The translations under genes were made by a program, and so were the position numbers. Below are positions 54,312 through 64,000 of a stretch of DNA of 64,000 nucleotides, piece by piece. Position 1 is the stretch's first letter. Each line of letters opens with the position of its first letter. The DNA lies in the NCBI GenBank assembly GCA_963821705.1, contig CAWGEV010000007.1, forward strand, positions 620,001 through 684,000. The letters are read 5' to 3'. The notes under the pieces were generated by a model, which was not told where the DNA came from, did no database searches, and saw nothing but the letters and a program-made list of their open reading frames with translations. The DNA is from DASUPK01 sp963821705. Lineage in GTDB: Bacteria; Actinomycetota; Thermoleophilia; Solirubrobacterales; 70-9.

Positions 54312-55546
54312 GCGAGGAACGTCTCCTCCCTCTGCGCCGCATCCGCGCCCTTCGCGGCGCCGGACTCCCCCAGCGCCCGGATCTCCTCCGAGGAGTAGCC
54401 CGCGTCCCGCAGGACCTCGGCCGTGTGCTCACCGAGCGCCGGCGCCGGCCGCTGGATCTCGGCCGGCGTCCTCGAGAGCTTGATCGGGAAGCCGAGCTGC
54501 TTGATCTCGCCCATTTCGGGCTGCTCGTAGCTGACCACCATCTCGCGCTCCCGGACCAGCTCCGATTCGAGCGCCTCGTCGAGGTCGAGGACCGGCTCGA
54601 TCATCGCGTCATGCTCGTCGTTGAAGGCCTTCCACTCGGCGCGGCTCTTCGTCTTGAAGATCTCGGCGACCTCGCGGTGCGCGTCGGAGCCCGGCTTCTC
54701 GAACTGCTTCTCGATCAGGTCCGGCCGCTCGACCGCCTGGCAGAGGCGCGCCCAGAACTTGGGCTCGAGTGCACCGCACGTGATCCAGCCGTCGGACGCC
54801 TCATAGGGCCGGTAACAGATGATCCCGCCCGAGAGCATGATGTTGCCGCGCTCGGGCACCTCCCCCGAGCCGAAGTAGCGACCGGCCTCCATCACGAGCC
54901 AGGCGAGCGAGCCGTCGGTCATCGAGATGTCGACCATCTGGCCCTGCCCGCTGCGGCGAGCCTCGTGGAGCGCCGCGAGGATGCCGACCGCGGCCATCAG
55001 CCCTCCGCCACCGAGATCTGCGATCTGTGCTCCCGACTGGATCGGCGGCCCTCCGGCCTCGCCCGTCAGCCCGAGGATGCCGTTCAGCCCCAGGTAGTTC
55101 ATGTCGTGGCCCGCCCTGTCCCGGTTCGGCCCGTCCTGCCCGTAGCCGGTGATCGGGCAGTAGACGAGCGCCGGGTTCGCCTGCCTGAGCACGTCGTAGC
55201 CGACGCCGAGCCGCTCGAGGACGCCGGGCCGGAAGCTCTCCACCAGGACGTCGGCCGACTCCGCCAGCTTGATCAGCGCCTGCCTGCCGCCCTCCTGCTT
55301 CAGGTCGAGGCGGATGGAGCGCTTGTTGCGGTTGAGCGCGAGGTAGATCGCTGAGCGGGTCCCGAGCGGGGTGTGCTCCTCGGAGCCGTAGTAGGGAGGC
55401 GCCCAGCGGACGTAGTCGCCCTGGTCGGTGTCCTCGACCTTGATCACGTCGGCGCCCAGGTCCGCGAGCAGCAGCGTGCAGAAACCCCCGGGCAGGAGGC
55501 GGGTCAGGTCGAGGATCTCGACGTCGCCCAGCGGCCGCTCACTCAC
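54308..55546 (-). CDS. CaiB/BaiF-family (class III) CoA-transferase
   Basis: A 412-residue type III CoA-transferase. It starts with GTG 55546 (SERPLGDVEILDLTRLLPGG). It shows LLLADLGADVIKVEDTDQGD, ALNRNKRSIRLDLKQEGGRQ, VLVESFRPGVLERLGVGYDV and ALVYCPITGYGQDGPNRDRA, followed by the aspartate of the active-site loop in GHDMNYLGLNGILGL. Such enzymes activate carboxylic acids by moving CoA from another thioester. The GTG overlaps the BKACE stop. The closest general relatives by motif are alpha-methylacyl-CoA racemase and CoA-transferase members, so racemase activity cannot be ruled out by eye. Confidence 0.88.
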   Translation of the reverse strand: MSERPLGDVEILDLTRLLPGGFCTLLLADLGADVIKVEDTDQGDYVRWAPPYYGSEEHTPLGTRSAIYLALNRNKRSIRLDLKQEGGRQALIKLAESADVLVESFRPGVLERLGVGYDVLRQANPALVYCPITGYGQDGPNRDRAGHDMNYLGLNGILGLTGEAGGPPIQSGAQIADLGGGGLMAAVGILAALHEARRSGQGQMVDISMTDGSLAWLVMEAGRYFGSGEVPERGNIMLSGGIICYRPYEASDGWITCGALEPKFWARLCQAVERPDLIEKQFEKPGSDAHREVAEIFKTKSRAEWKAFNDEHDAMIEPVLDLDEALESELVREREMVVSYEQPEMGEIKQLGFPIKLSRTPAEIQRPAPALGEHTAEVLRDAGYSSEEIRALGESGAAKGADAAQREETFLA

Positions 55547-56436
55547 GCCTTCGCCTCCTCCCGCTTCGGAACGCCGAGCAGCTCGCGGGCCTCGGCGACC
55601 GTGGCGGGCCGCCGGCCGACGTCCTCCGCCATCTGCCGCGCCTTCGCGATCAGCTCGCCGTTCGACTTCGCCATCTCGCCGTTCGGCAGGTAGAGGTTGT
55701 CCTCGAGGCCGGCGCGGACGTTGCCGCCCAGGTTGAGCGCGGCGGCCAGCAGCTTCCACTGGTCGCGGGAGACCCCGATCACCTGCCAGTTGTTCGGGCC
55801 CTCCGCGCCGCCCGGGATCTGCTCCGACATGAAGGCGACGTTCCGTGCGTTCGGCCGGATACCCCCGTTCACGCCCATCACGAGCGAGATCTGCAGGGGC
55901 GGCACGAGCAGGCCCATGTCGAGGTACGGATCGAGGTTGGCGACGTGCCCCGCGTCGAAGCACTCGTGCTCCGGCTGAATGCCCAGCTCGTTCATCTCGG
56001 TCAGGAACGCGGTGATCGTGTCGAAGCTGTTCTCGAAGACGGCCGCAAAGACGAAGTCCTTGCGCCGCTTCGAGTACTTCGCGTAGTTCATGGAGCTCAT
56101 GTTCAGAGCGGCGACGTCGGGCCGCAGCGCCCGCAGGTACTCCAGCCGCTTCTCGATCGGGACGCCGATCGCGCCGGTCGAGTAGTTGATGATCACGTCA
56201 TCGACCTCGGCCCTGATCGCCTCGGTGATCGCCTGGAAGTCCTCGATCTCGTAGCTCGGGGTGCCGTCGGGCGTGCGGGCGTGGATGTGGATCTGGGATG
56301 CGCCCTCGTCGACCGCGCGTCGGGACTCCGCCGCGTACTCCTCCGGCGTGTACGGGATCGCGGGGCACTGGTCGCGGTTGGCGATCGCGCCCGAGATCGA
56401 GTTGCTGATGATCACTGGATCCTCGAAGCGGCTCAT
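55543..56436 (-). CDS. Beta-keto acid cleavage enzyme (BKACE, DUF849)
   Basis: A 297-residue BKACE. SRFEDPVIISNSISGAIANR, YTPEEYAAESRRAVDEGASQ and the zinc-binding IHIHARTPDGTPS are present. So are INYSTGAIGVPIEKRLEYLR, HECFDAGHVANLDPYLDMGL and GGNVRAGLEDNLYLPNGEMA. These enzymes cleave a beta-keto acid with acetyl-CoA to acetoacetate and a new CoA ester; the founding member acts in lysine fermentation. Overlaps with both neighbours (TGATG upstream, GTGA downstream) show operon membership. The substrate side chain is unknown. Confidence 0.9.
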   Translation of the reverse strand: MSRFEDPVIISNSISGAIANRDQCPAIPYTPEEYAAESRRAVDEGASQIHIHARTPDGTPSYEIEDFQAITEAIRAEVDDVIINYSTGAIGVPIEKRLEYLRALRPDVAALNMSSMNYAKYSKRRKDFVFAAVFENSFDTITAFLTEMNELGIQPEHECFDAGHVANLDPYLDMGLLVPPLQISLVMGVNGGIRPNARNVAFMSEQIPGGAEGPNNWQVIGVSRDQWKLLAAALNLGGNVRAGLEDNLYLPNGEMAKSNGELIAKARQMAEDVGRRPATVAEARELLGVPKREEAKA

Positions 56437-56711
56437 CAGCCCTCCTCCAGGTTGGGCGCGGCGCGCCGCACTGTGTCGATCAGGTTGTCGAGGTCGCCGC
56501 GCATCTCCTCGTCCCCCTCGTTGAGGACGATGTCGTAGTTCATCTGGTTGCGGGTCTTGAAGGTGATCTTGTCGTCGCCCGCGTCGATGCCGGTGATCTC
56601 CTTGGCGTGAACGCGCTGGGCGTCGCGGTGGCCGAACAGCTCGAGCACGCGACCGTCGAAGGAGACGATCGACATGCGGAGGACGACCTCGATCGGCTGG
56701 TCGGCGCTCAT
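56436..56711 (-). CDS. Small conserved protein, third of three tandem paralogues
   Basis: A 91-residue soluble protein (SADQPIEVVLRMSIVSFDGR, then VLELFGHRDAQRVHAKEITG, ending TVRRAAPNLEEG). It shares the FDGxVxExxG motif with the two genes before it, and its C-terminal helix is close to that of the first copy (AVRAAAPNLKDG). The pattern of beta strands followed by one C-terminal helix resembles bacterial PH-like folds such as DUF4429, but this is a guess from the pattern only. Its ends overlap both neighbours, so it is made with the acyl-CoA enzymes. Confidence 0.75.
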   Translation of the reverse strand: MSADQPIEVVLRMSIVSFDGRVLELFGHRDAQRVHAKEITGIDAGDDKITFKTRNQMNYDIVLNEGDEEMRGDLDNLIDTVRRAAPNLEEG

Positions 56712-57001
56712 CCACCGCCTCCGGACGCACTCTGGATGGCGTCGGCGAGCTCCTGCAGGGCGGCACGCTCCTCGTCGCTGGGCTTGATCGGCAGCTCGAT
56801 CCCGTAGGAGTCGCCCTTCTCCGGATTGCTGAGGACGTGGAGCATCGAGTCGTCGAGCTCCACCTCGTCGACGATCTCGATCGGCATGCGCTGGCTCATC
56901 GTGTCGGCGAAGCCGACCGCCTCCACCACCTCGCCGTCGAAGCTGACCACCCCGGCGTAGGCCGGGTTCGCGTTGGCGAGGACGACCCGGACGCCGCTCA
57001 T
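56708..57001 (-). CDS. Small conserved protein, second of three tandem paralogues
   Basis: A 97-residue acidic protein (SGVRVVLANANPAYAGVVSF, then DGEVVEAVGFADTMSQRMPI, EIVDEVELDDSMLHVLSNPE). It has the shared FDGEVVExxG motif near residue 22 and a C-terminal helix (DEERAALQELADAIQSASGG). There is no signal peptide, membrane helix or metal motif. Both start and stop overlap the neighbouring paralogues by four bases (ATGA). It is the most divergent of the three. The function is unknown. Confidence 0.75.
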   Translation of the reverse strand: MSGVRVVLANANPAYAGVVSFDGEVVEAVGFADTMSQRMPIEIVDEVELDDSMLHVLSNPEKGDSYGIELPIKPSDEERAALQELADAIQSASGGGG

Positions 57002-57290
57002 CCGCCGTCCTTGAGGTTCGGCGCCGCGGCGCGCACCGCGTCGACCAGCTTGGCGAGCTCCGTGCTGGCGGCCTCCTCCTTGGTGAAGGCGCCCTGCGGG
57101 CCGATCGGCTGCCCCTCGACCTCGAAGGAGACGGACGGGTCGCTGAACCGGCCCCCCTCGTCGACCTTGATCTGCTTGAGCATCGCCACGTGTGCGCGGA
57201 CCGGGCGATCGAAGCTGTAGCCGAACGACTCGACGACCTCGCCGTCGAAGGTCAGAACCCCCCTGCTGGTCACGACGGTGATGCGGTCGC

Positions 57291-57294
<4 letters not shown>
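56998..57294 (-). CDS. Small conserved protein, first of three tandem paralogues
   Basis: A 98-residue soluble protein starting at ATG 57294, which overlaps the carboxyltransferase stop (ATGA). SDRITVVTSRGVLTFDGEVV, ESFGYSFDRPVRAHVAMLKQ and a C-terminal helix STELAKLVDAVRAAAPNLKD are the recognisable parts. FDGEVVESFG is the motif shared with the next two genes. A longer in-frame start at 57321 would extend into the carboxyltransferase gene and is less likely. Three coupled paralogues next to a carboxyltransferase suggest accessory or regulatory subunits, but no function is known. Confidence 0.75.
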
Positions 57295-58921
<1,627 letters not shown>

Positions 58922-58922
<1 letters not shown>

Positions 58923-59701
58923 CAGCGGCCCTTCCATTCCGGCTCGCGCTTCTCGAAGAAGGCCTTGACGCCCTCCTGGATGTCCTCCGTCGAGAAGGTG
59001 AGCGAGAGCTGCGAGCGCAGGTACTCGAGCGCGTCGTCGATCGCCATGTCCTGCTGGCGGTACATCGCATCGTGACCGAGCCGCATCAGGACCGGGCTCT
59101 TGGAGGCGAGCTTCTGGGCCCAGTCGTCGACGGCGGCGTTGAACTCCTCGGGCGGCACCACCTTGTTGGCGAGCCCGTAGGTGACCGCCTGCTCCGCGGA
59201 GATCTGCTCGCCCAGGAGCATCATCTCGTTGACCTTCTTCCGCGGGACGTTGCGGTAGATGATCGACATGATCATGTAGGGGAACGCGCCGACGTTGATC
59301 TCGGGGGTGCCGAAGCGCGCGCCCTCCTTCGCGATCAGGAGGTCGCAGGAGAGGGCGAGGCCCATGCCGCCGGCGAGCACGTGGCCGTTGGCCGCGCACA
59401 GGGAGGGCTTGCCCAGCCGCGGCATCAGCCGGAAGAACTCGATGAAGAGGTCCGACGCGAAGTGCTTGTCGACCAGCGGGGCGTCCGCGGCGAAGCCGCC
59501 GAGGTCGGCGCCCGCGCAGAAGACCTTCTCGCCGGCGCCGGTGAGGACCACGGCGCGGACCTCGTCGTCGTCGCGGGCCCGCTTCATCGCGTCCACCAGC
59601 GCGGCGAGCAGCTCGCCGTTCAGGGCATTGCGCTGGTCGGGGCGGTTCAGGGTGACCGTCGCGACCCCGTCCTTCACGTCGTAGAGAAGCTCGTCGGCCA
59701 T
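58922..59701 (-). CDS. Enoyl-CoA hydratase/isomerase family protein
   Basis: A 259-residue crotonase. TVTLNRPDQRNALNGELLAA, VVLTGAGEKVFCAGADLGGF (first oxyanion glycine) and CAANGHVLAGGMGLALSCDL (second) are present. The family's usual catalytic Glu positions read FGTPEINVGAFPYMIMSIIY, where the Glu of PEIN is present. The first gene of the leftward operon, it is preceded by a GGAGGAG about 17 bases before ATG 59701, a rather long spacing. It probably hydrates or processes an unsaturated acyl-CoA that feeds the carboxyltransferase or BKACE steps. Confidence 0.87.
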
Positions 59702-59916
59702 AGCGTTGACGGGTTGCTCCTCCGACGCCAAACGGGTCGCGCCCGGCGGCGCGCCCTCGCATCTGCGGAGCACCCTCGCATCACCCTAGTGGAAAGTTGC
59801 GGAGATGGGAAGTGCTACGTCCTACTTCGCACTATCTGCAAGTCCCGTTTCTCCCATCGCCATGCCGATTTTTGGAGTGGCGCCGTACCCGGAAGCGCCC
59901 ATAGGATCGACGCTGG

Positions 59917-61974
59917 ATGCGGAAGCTGGGGCAGTTCGCTTTTCGCAGGAGGAAGATCCTGATCGCGGTGGCGGGACTCGTCGCCGTCGTCAGCGCGCTC
60001 GGAGGGCGGACGGTCTTCGACAACGTCAAGCCCTTCGGCTTCCAGGACCCCAACTCGCAGAGCGCGCGCGCCTATCAGGAGCTGCGGGACGCCACCGGCG
60101 TGCGCCCGATCCCGGAGGTGGAGTGCCTGGTCAAGCCGGCCACCGGGAGCCTGGTGGCGGACACCCAGCGCGCGGCCGCGAGGCTGCGAACCGTGGAGGG
60201 CATCCGGCAGGTGGTCACGCCGGCCACGGACCACCGCCTGATCTCCGACGACGGGCGGACCGCCCTGATCCTCGGGTTCATCTCGGCGAATGTGACCGAC
60301 ATCTCGGAGGTCGGCTCCCGGGTCCGCCAGCGCTTCGACGGATACCCGGGGGTCAAGGTCGGCGGGGCGGCGGTGACGGTCGACGAGCTGACCAAGACGA
60401 CCCGGGACGACCTCCAGCGGATCGAGCTCTTCGCGCTGCCTCTGCTGCTCCTGCTGTCGTTCATCATCTTCCGGGGTCTCGTGGCCGCTTTGCTGCCGGT
60501 CGCGGTCGGAGCGCTTTCGATCGTCACGACGCTGCTGCTCCTCAACGCCCTCACGCCGATCGTCGACATCGACTCGTTCGCGATCAACATCGTCACCGGA
60601 CTGGGCCTCGGGCTCGCGATCGACTACAGCCTGTTCCTCGTCACCCGGTTCCGAGAGGAGCTCGAGCACAAGAGCTCAATTGAGGCGACCCTGGCGGCCA
60701 CGACGGCGGCGGTGGGCCGGATGATCGTGTTCAGCGGCCTCACGGTGGCGGTCTCCCTGATCGCCCTCTGCGTGTTCCCGCAGCGATTCCTCTACTCCAT
60801 CGGGATCGGCGGCGCCCTGGTGGCGCTCTCGTCCGCTGCCGTGTGCCTGCTTTTCCTCCCCGCCCTGCTTGCCATCCTCGGGAGGCGGGTGAACGCACTG
60901 GCACCCCCGGCCCTGCAGGGGACGCCGAGCGGGCGGCGGTGGTTCTCTCTGGCTCGATTCGTCCTCAACCACCCGGCCGCCGTCGCCGTCTGCGCCGTCG
61001 CCGTCATGCTCGTCGCAGCCCTGCCGTTCCTGCGCGTGCAGCTGACCCAGGCGAACGCCAAGATCCTGCCCACCAGCGCCAGCGCCCGGCAGGTGGACGA
61101 CACACTGTCCAAGCGGTTCAGTGCGAATCCCGCGGACCAGATCGTCGTCGTCACGACGAGCCGGCCCAGGGCGCTCGCCGCGGTCCGGAGCCTGCGTCGC
61201 CAGAAGTCGATCGAGGCTGTGAACGCGCCGGTTCAGGTCAGCCCCGGTCTCTACCGCGTCGATGCCCAGCTCGGGGTGGGCCCCTACTCGGACGCGGCCC
61301 TGTCGACCGTTCGCCGCGAGCGGGACACACGCTGGGCGAAGGGATCGCTGATCGCGGGGGCGCCGGCGGAGCTGGTCGACCAGCGGCACAGCCTCGCCGT
61401 GCACCTACCGCTCGCCCTCGCGTTCATCGTGCTCTCCACCGCCCTCATCCTCTTCCTGATGACCCGCTCCGTGGTCCTGCCGCTGGTCGCATTGGTCATG
61501 AACACGCTCACGGTCAGCGTGGCTTTCGGGGTCCTCGTCTTCGTCTTTCAGGACGGGCGGCTGGAAAGCACCCTCAACTACACGAGCCAGGGAGCGCTCG
61601 ACACGTCGATGCCGATCCTGCTCTTCGCCGTGGCGTTCGGCCTCTCCACCGACTACGGCGTCTTCCTGTTTCAGCGGATCGGTGAGGCCCGGGGACAGGC
61701 CGACAGCGAAGACGCCGCGATCGCTCGCGGCCTGGTCTCGAGCGGACGCGTCATCACCGCCGCCGCGATCCTCTTCGCGGTCGCGATGGGGGCGTTCGTC
61801 TTCTCCGACCTGATCTACGTCAAGGAGGTCGCGGTCGGGGCGGCCGTGGCCGTGCTCGTGGACGCGACGATCGTGCGGGCGTTCCTGCTTCCCGCGATCC
61901 TCGGGCTGCTCGGCTCGTGGGCGTGGTGGTCACCCGGGTGGCTCGGCGGGAAAGCTGGGACGAACTTCAGCTGA
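59917..61974 (+). CDS. MMPL-family transporter
   Basis: A 685-residue intact RND/MMPL transporter with two transmembrane repeats. After helix 1 (ILIAVAGLVAVVSALGG) comes an outward loop up to about residue 175, then a five-helix cluster holding the proton-relay pair in GLGLGLAIDYSLFLVTRFRE. The second half has a matching loop and a cluster with the pair in VAFGLSTDYGVFLFQRIGEA. Family members export lipids or large hydrophobic compounds. Unlike the broken MMPL gene at 18-20.8 kb, both D-Y pairs are kept. It is divergent from the acyl-CoA operon, and its stop overlaps the end of the convergent signalling gene. Confidence 0.9.
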   Translation: MRKLGQFAFRRRKILIAVAGLVAVVSALGGRTVFDNVKPFGFQDPNSQSARAYQELRDATGVRPIPEVECLVKPATGSLVADTQRAAARLRTVEGIRQVVTPATDHRLISDDGRTALILGFISANVTDISEVGSRVRQRFDGYPGVKVGGAAVTVDELTKTTRDDLQRIELFALPLLLLLSFIIFRGLVAALLPVAVGALSIVTTLLLLNALTPIVDIDSFAINIVTGLGLGLAIDYSLFLVTRFREELEHKSSIEATLAATTAAVGRMIVFSGLTVAVSLIALCVFPQRFLYSIGIGGALVALSSAAVCLLFLPALLAILGRRVNALAPPALQGTPSGRRWFSLARFVLNHPAAVAVCAVAVMLVAALPFLRVQLTQANAKILPTSASARQVDDTLSKRFSANPADQIVVVTTSRPRALAAVRSLRRQKSIEAVNAPVQVSPGLYRVDAQLGVGPYSDAALSTVRRERDTRWAKGSLIAGAPAELVDQRHSLAVHLPLALAFIVLSTALILFLMTRSVVLPLVALVMNTLTVSVAFGVLVFVFQDGRLESTLNYTSQGALDTSMPILLFAVAFGLSTDYGVFLFQRIGEARGQADSEDAAIARGLVSSGRVITAAAILFAVAMGAFVFSDLIYVKEVAVGAAVAVLVDATIVRAFLLPAILGLLGSWAWWSPGWLGGKAGTNFS

Positions 61975-63712
61975 CGGGCATGCCCTCGCGGTCGAGCGCG
62001 CGCAGGAACGCATCGACCACCTCGGGAGAGAACTGCCTGCCGGACCAGCGCAGCAACTCCTCGCGCGCCTTCTCGGGGCCGATGGCCATCCGGTACACGC
62101 GGTCGCTGGTCATCGCTTCATAGGCGTCGCCGACGGCGAGGATCGAGGACTCAATCGGGATCTCATCCGCGCCGACACCCTTGGGGTAACCGGTCCCGTC
62201 AGGGCGCTCGTGATGGGCGAGGATCCAGCCCCGGACGTCGTCCAGCTCGCTGCTCGAGAGCATCCGGGCTCCGAGCTCCGGATGGCGCCTCATCTGCTCC
62301 ATCTCCTCCGAGCTGAGCGGGCCCGGCTTGCACAGGATGGAGTCGGGGACGCCGATCTTGCCGATGTCGTGGAGGATTCCCGCCAGCCGGACCCGCTCGC
62401 AACTGTCCTCATCGAACCCGAGCTCGCGAGCCATCATCTCGCAGAGGCGACCGACCGTCTGGCTGTGCTTGGCGGTCCCGGAGTCGCGCTGATCCAGGGC
62501 CTCGGCCAGGCTGAGCACCGTGGCGAGGTGGGCCTGGGTCTCGACGTTGCGACGGCCGGTCACGGCCCCGAGGACGTTGGTGACCTCCGGGCTGTAGATC
62601 ACGGCGCGATCGCGTCCGAGCGCCTTCGCAGCGTGGAGCGCACGGTCGGCGGCGGCGGTGAGCGTCGCCAGGTCGTCCCCGTGGTCCGGGAACACGGCGA
62701 CACCGGCCGACGCGGTCAGGTTGATGCCCGGGCCGACGGTGGTCGCGCGGATCTTGTCCAGCAGCTCCTCGGCGAACAGGAACGCCTGGTGCTCCTTGGT
62801 CTCCGGCAGCACGACGGCGAATTCCTCGCCGCCCGATCGGGAGACGAAGTCCATTCGACGGCTGGTGTCGTCGAGGATCGAGGAGACCCGCCGGAGGGTC
62901 CGGTCCCCGGATGAGAGCCCGAGGCTCTCGTTGACCCGCTTGAAGCGGTCGAGATCGAGCACCACGATGCTGACCGGACGGCGCTCGGGCCGCGCACGGT
63001 CGATCTCGCTGTCGAGCACCTCGTGCAGCGCGACGCGGTTCGGCATCCCCGTGAGTGGGTCGGTTCTCGCGGCGTCCGTCAGGCGGCCGAGGAGCCTCTC
63101 AACCCGGCCGCGCAGGTAGGTGAGAAGCGTCGCGGCCGTCACGAGCGTGCCCACGGTGATCACGATGTGGTGGACCACCACGTGCTCGCCGCCGGGCGGG
63201 TCGATCGGGGTGATGGCGATCACCACGGCGTAGTTCAGGAGAGCCCAGAGCACGTTGAGCGCTGCGTCGCGGCGGCTGATCGGGAAGTAGAAGACGTAGA
63301 GCCCCACCCAGACGTAGAAGAGGGCATAGCCGCTCGTCGCGTCGCCACTGAAGTAGACGGCGAACGACGTCATCACGGTGGCGAGGGCCGGTCCCACTCG
63401 CAGCAGCCAGAACGGAATGCGGCCGGCCGTCCGGAACATCCACATCGCCCAGACCAGGGCGGCGGCGTCGACGATGAGAATCCCGGTGACGTTGAAGTAG
63501 GCGGGATGCGGCAGGAGAGCGCCGAGCGCGCTGATCAGCGCGGCGCCGGCGCCCACATATGCCTGGGCGAGGGCGATCGGGCGCGCTGCGGCGGGTCCCG
63601 CCAGCAGCTCCTGCGGCTGGTGAGACCGCAGGCGTCGATCATCGAGCCGATCCGAAGCGCGATCAGCTTCGGGATCCGGCGGTACACCTCCCACTGCGGC
63701 AACGAGCCCCAT
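61967..63712 (-). CDS. Membrane-bound GGDEF/HD-GYP cyclic-di-GMP signalling protein
   Basis: A 581-residue protein. Six or so membrane helices (residues about 45-200, for example AYVGAGAALISALGALLPHP) are followed by a GGDEF domain: TDPLTGMPNRVALHEVLDSE, LDLDRFKRVNESLGLSSGDR, and the active-site SRSGGEEFAVVLPE. An HD-GYP-type domain follows (residues about 400-575) with LAGILHDIGKIGVPDSILCK and LAHHERPDGTGYPKGVGADE. The GYP signature reads GTGYP, and the HD pair is present. It can both make and break cyclic di-GMP in principle. The N-terminal 35 residues fit poorly, and a frame change near 63.62 kb with a start at 63786 is possible. Confidence 0.85.
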   Translation of the reverse strand: MGLVAAVGGVPPDPEADRASDRLDDRRLRSHQPQELLAGPAAARPIALAQAYVGAGAALISALGALLPHPAYFNVTGILIVDAAALVWAMWMFRTAGRIPFWLLRVGPALATVMTSFAVYFSGDATSGYALFYVWVGLYVFYFPISRRDAALNVLWALLNYAVVIAITPIDPPGGEHVVVHHIVITVGTLVTAATLLTYLRGRVERLLGRLTDAARTDPLTGMPNRVALHEVLDSEIDRARPERRPVSIVVLDLDRFKRVNESLGLSSGDRTLRRVSSILDDTSRRMDFVSRSGGEEFAVVLPETKEHQAFLFAEELLDKIRATTVGPGINLTASAGVAVFPDHGDDLATLTAAADRALHAAKALGRDRAVIYSPEVTNVLGAVTGRRNVETQAHLATVLSLAEALDQRDSGTAKHSQTVGRLCEMMARELGFDEDSCERVRLAGILHDIGKIGVPDSILCKPGPLSSEEMEQMRRHPELGARMLSSSELDDVRGWILAHHERPDGTGYPKGVGADEIPIESSILAVGDAYEAMTSDRVYRMAIGPEKAREELLRWSGRQFSPEVVDAFLRALDREGMPVS

Positions 63713-63880
63713 CGGTTCCTAAAGAGTTTCGGCGCAGATTGGACACTTTTCGACGGCACTATTCGGTACCGAACGGACTGGCCCAAGTTTCAGGGAGCCT
63801 CCCCCTGCCCTAAAAAGGGTAGTTGAGCGGGTAAAAACGGGAAAAACCTTGCCGCTGTTGTGACCCGGGAGTTGCGGTTC

Positions 63881-64000
63881 CTACGACTGGGGCGCCATCA
63901 CGCGCGGGGCGCGGCGGCGGAATCGCCTCGTCCCGAGCGAGCTGTCGGGCGAAACGAGGTCCTCGACGACCGCGGCCGCGCCACCCTCCGGGGCGAAGGT
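63881..64000 (-). CDS. Possible C-terminal fragment of a gene cut by the window edge
   Basis: An open frame of 39 codons on the minus strand (TFAPEGGAAAVVEDLVSPDS, then SLGTRRFRRRAPRVMAPQS and a TAG at 63881). The composition is plausible for a C-terminal tail, but no family is recognisable and the length is too short to be sure. The stretch 63713-63880 between it and the signalling gene is less GC-rich and probably contains that gene's promoter. Confidence 0.3.
   Translation of the reverse strand, partial: TFAPEGGAAAVVEDLVSPDSSLGTRRFRRRAPRVMAPQS

Noticed and set aside
59780..59880. Long imperfect inverted repeat (GATGGGA, AGTGC with GCACT, TCCCATC) upstream of the intact MMPL gene
   Set aside because: The two arm pairs are short and unevenly spaced. 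It may be regulatory, but the match is too weak to list as a feature.

Overview
The window is very GC-rich, densely coded, single-chromosome-style DNA from an actinobacterium, most likely an uncultured member of class Thermoleophilia (Solirubrobacterales-like). The evidence is the mIHF-type nucleoid protein, the HemQ/coproheme haem route, an FprA-like ferredoxin reductase, MMPL and Mla/Mce-type lipid transporters, many GTG starts, and ATGA/GTGA/TGATG overlaps inside operons. The lineage is an inference. I see no rRNA, tRNA, CRISPR array, insertion sequence or prophage.

Layout. 1-4.3 kb: the 3' part of a cyclase-type AAA/TPR regulator, an EVE-domain protein, a DUF2203 protein and a small membrane protein. 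4.3-8.1 kb: PPK2 with a tiny membrane partner, a MoxR ATPase with its VWA/CoxE partner, and a CYTH protein. 8.1-10.9 kb: a TPP riboswitch followed by a three-gene ABC importer for a thiamin pyrimidine precursor (ThiZ-ThiX-ThiY type). 10.9-15.5 kb: an AlkA-like DNA glycosylase, a GNAT protein, an alpha-oxoamine synthase and mIHF. 15.5-24 kb: an MMPL-redoxin-B3/B4 operon, then an Mla-type ATPase with two permeases but no MCE subunit. 24-30.5 kb: a lipoprotein, two PQQ-type sugar dehydrogenases, a PQQ-like beta-propeller lipoprotein, a PucR regulator and a P-II protein. 30.5-38.3 kb: an aldehyde dehydrogenase, then divergent metE and metH. 38.3-42.6 kb: a glycosyltransferase-flippase fusion and a phosphatase-like polytopic membrane protein. 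42.6-47.2 kb: a haem/Fe-S group (HemQ, FprA-like reductase, BolA, monothiol glutaredoxin, ErpA/IscA, a glutaredoxin/GST-like protein and a sugar-nucleotide-type epimerase). 47.2-53.6 kb: DegV, three overlapping small envelope genes, an alpha/beta hydrolase, a TetR-nitrilase pair with a visible operator, an SDR protein and a membrane methyltransferase. 53.6-59.7 kb: one tightly overlapping operon (enoyl-CoA hydratase, acyl-CoA carboxyltransferase, three small paralogues, BKACE, CoA-transferase, MerR). 59.9-64 kb: an intact MMPL transporter, a GGDEF/HD-GYP signalling protein and the edge of one more gene.

A strong feature of the sequence is that genes between about 10.9 and 46.3 kb carry many frame changes, almost all explained by one extra base, while 1-10.8 kb and 47-62 kb are clean. 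Housekeeping genes such as metH (about 15 changes) and metE are hit, so I read these as sequencing or assembly errors and give such genes one full-length span. The most unusual biology is the run of three tandem, translationally coupled paralogues of about 95 residues inside the acyl-CoA operon (56.4-57.3 kb).
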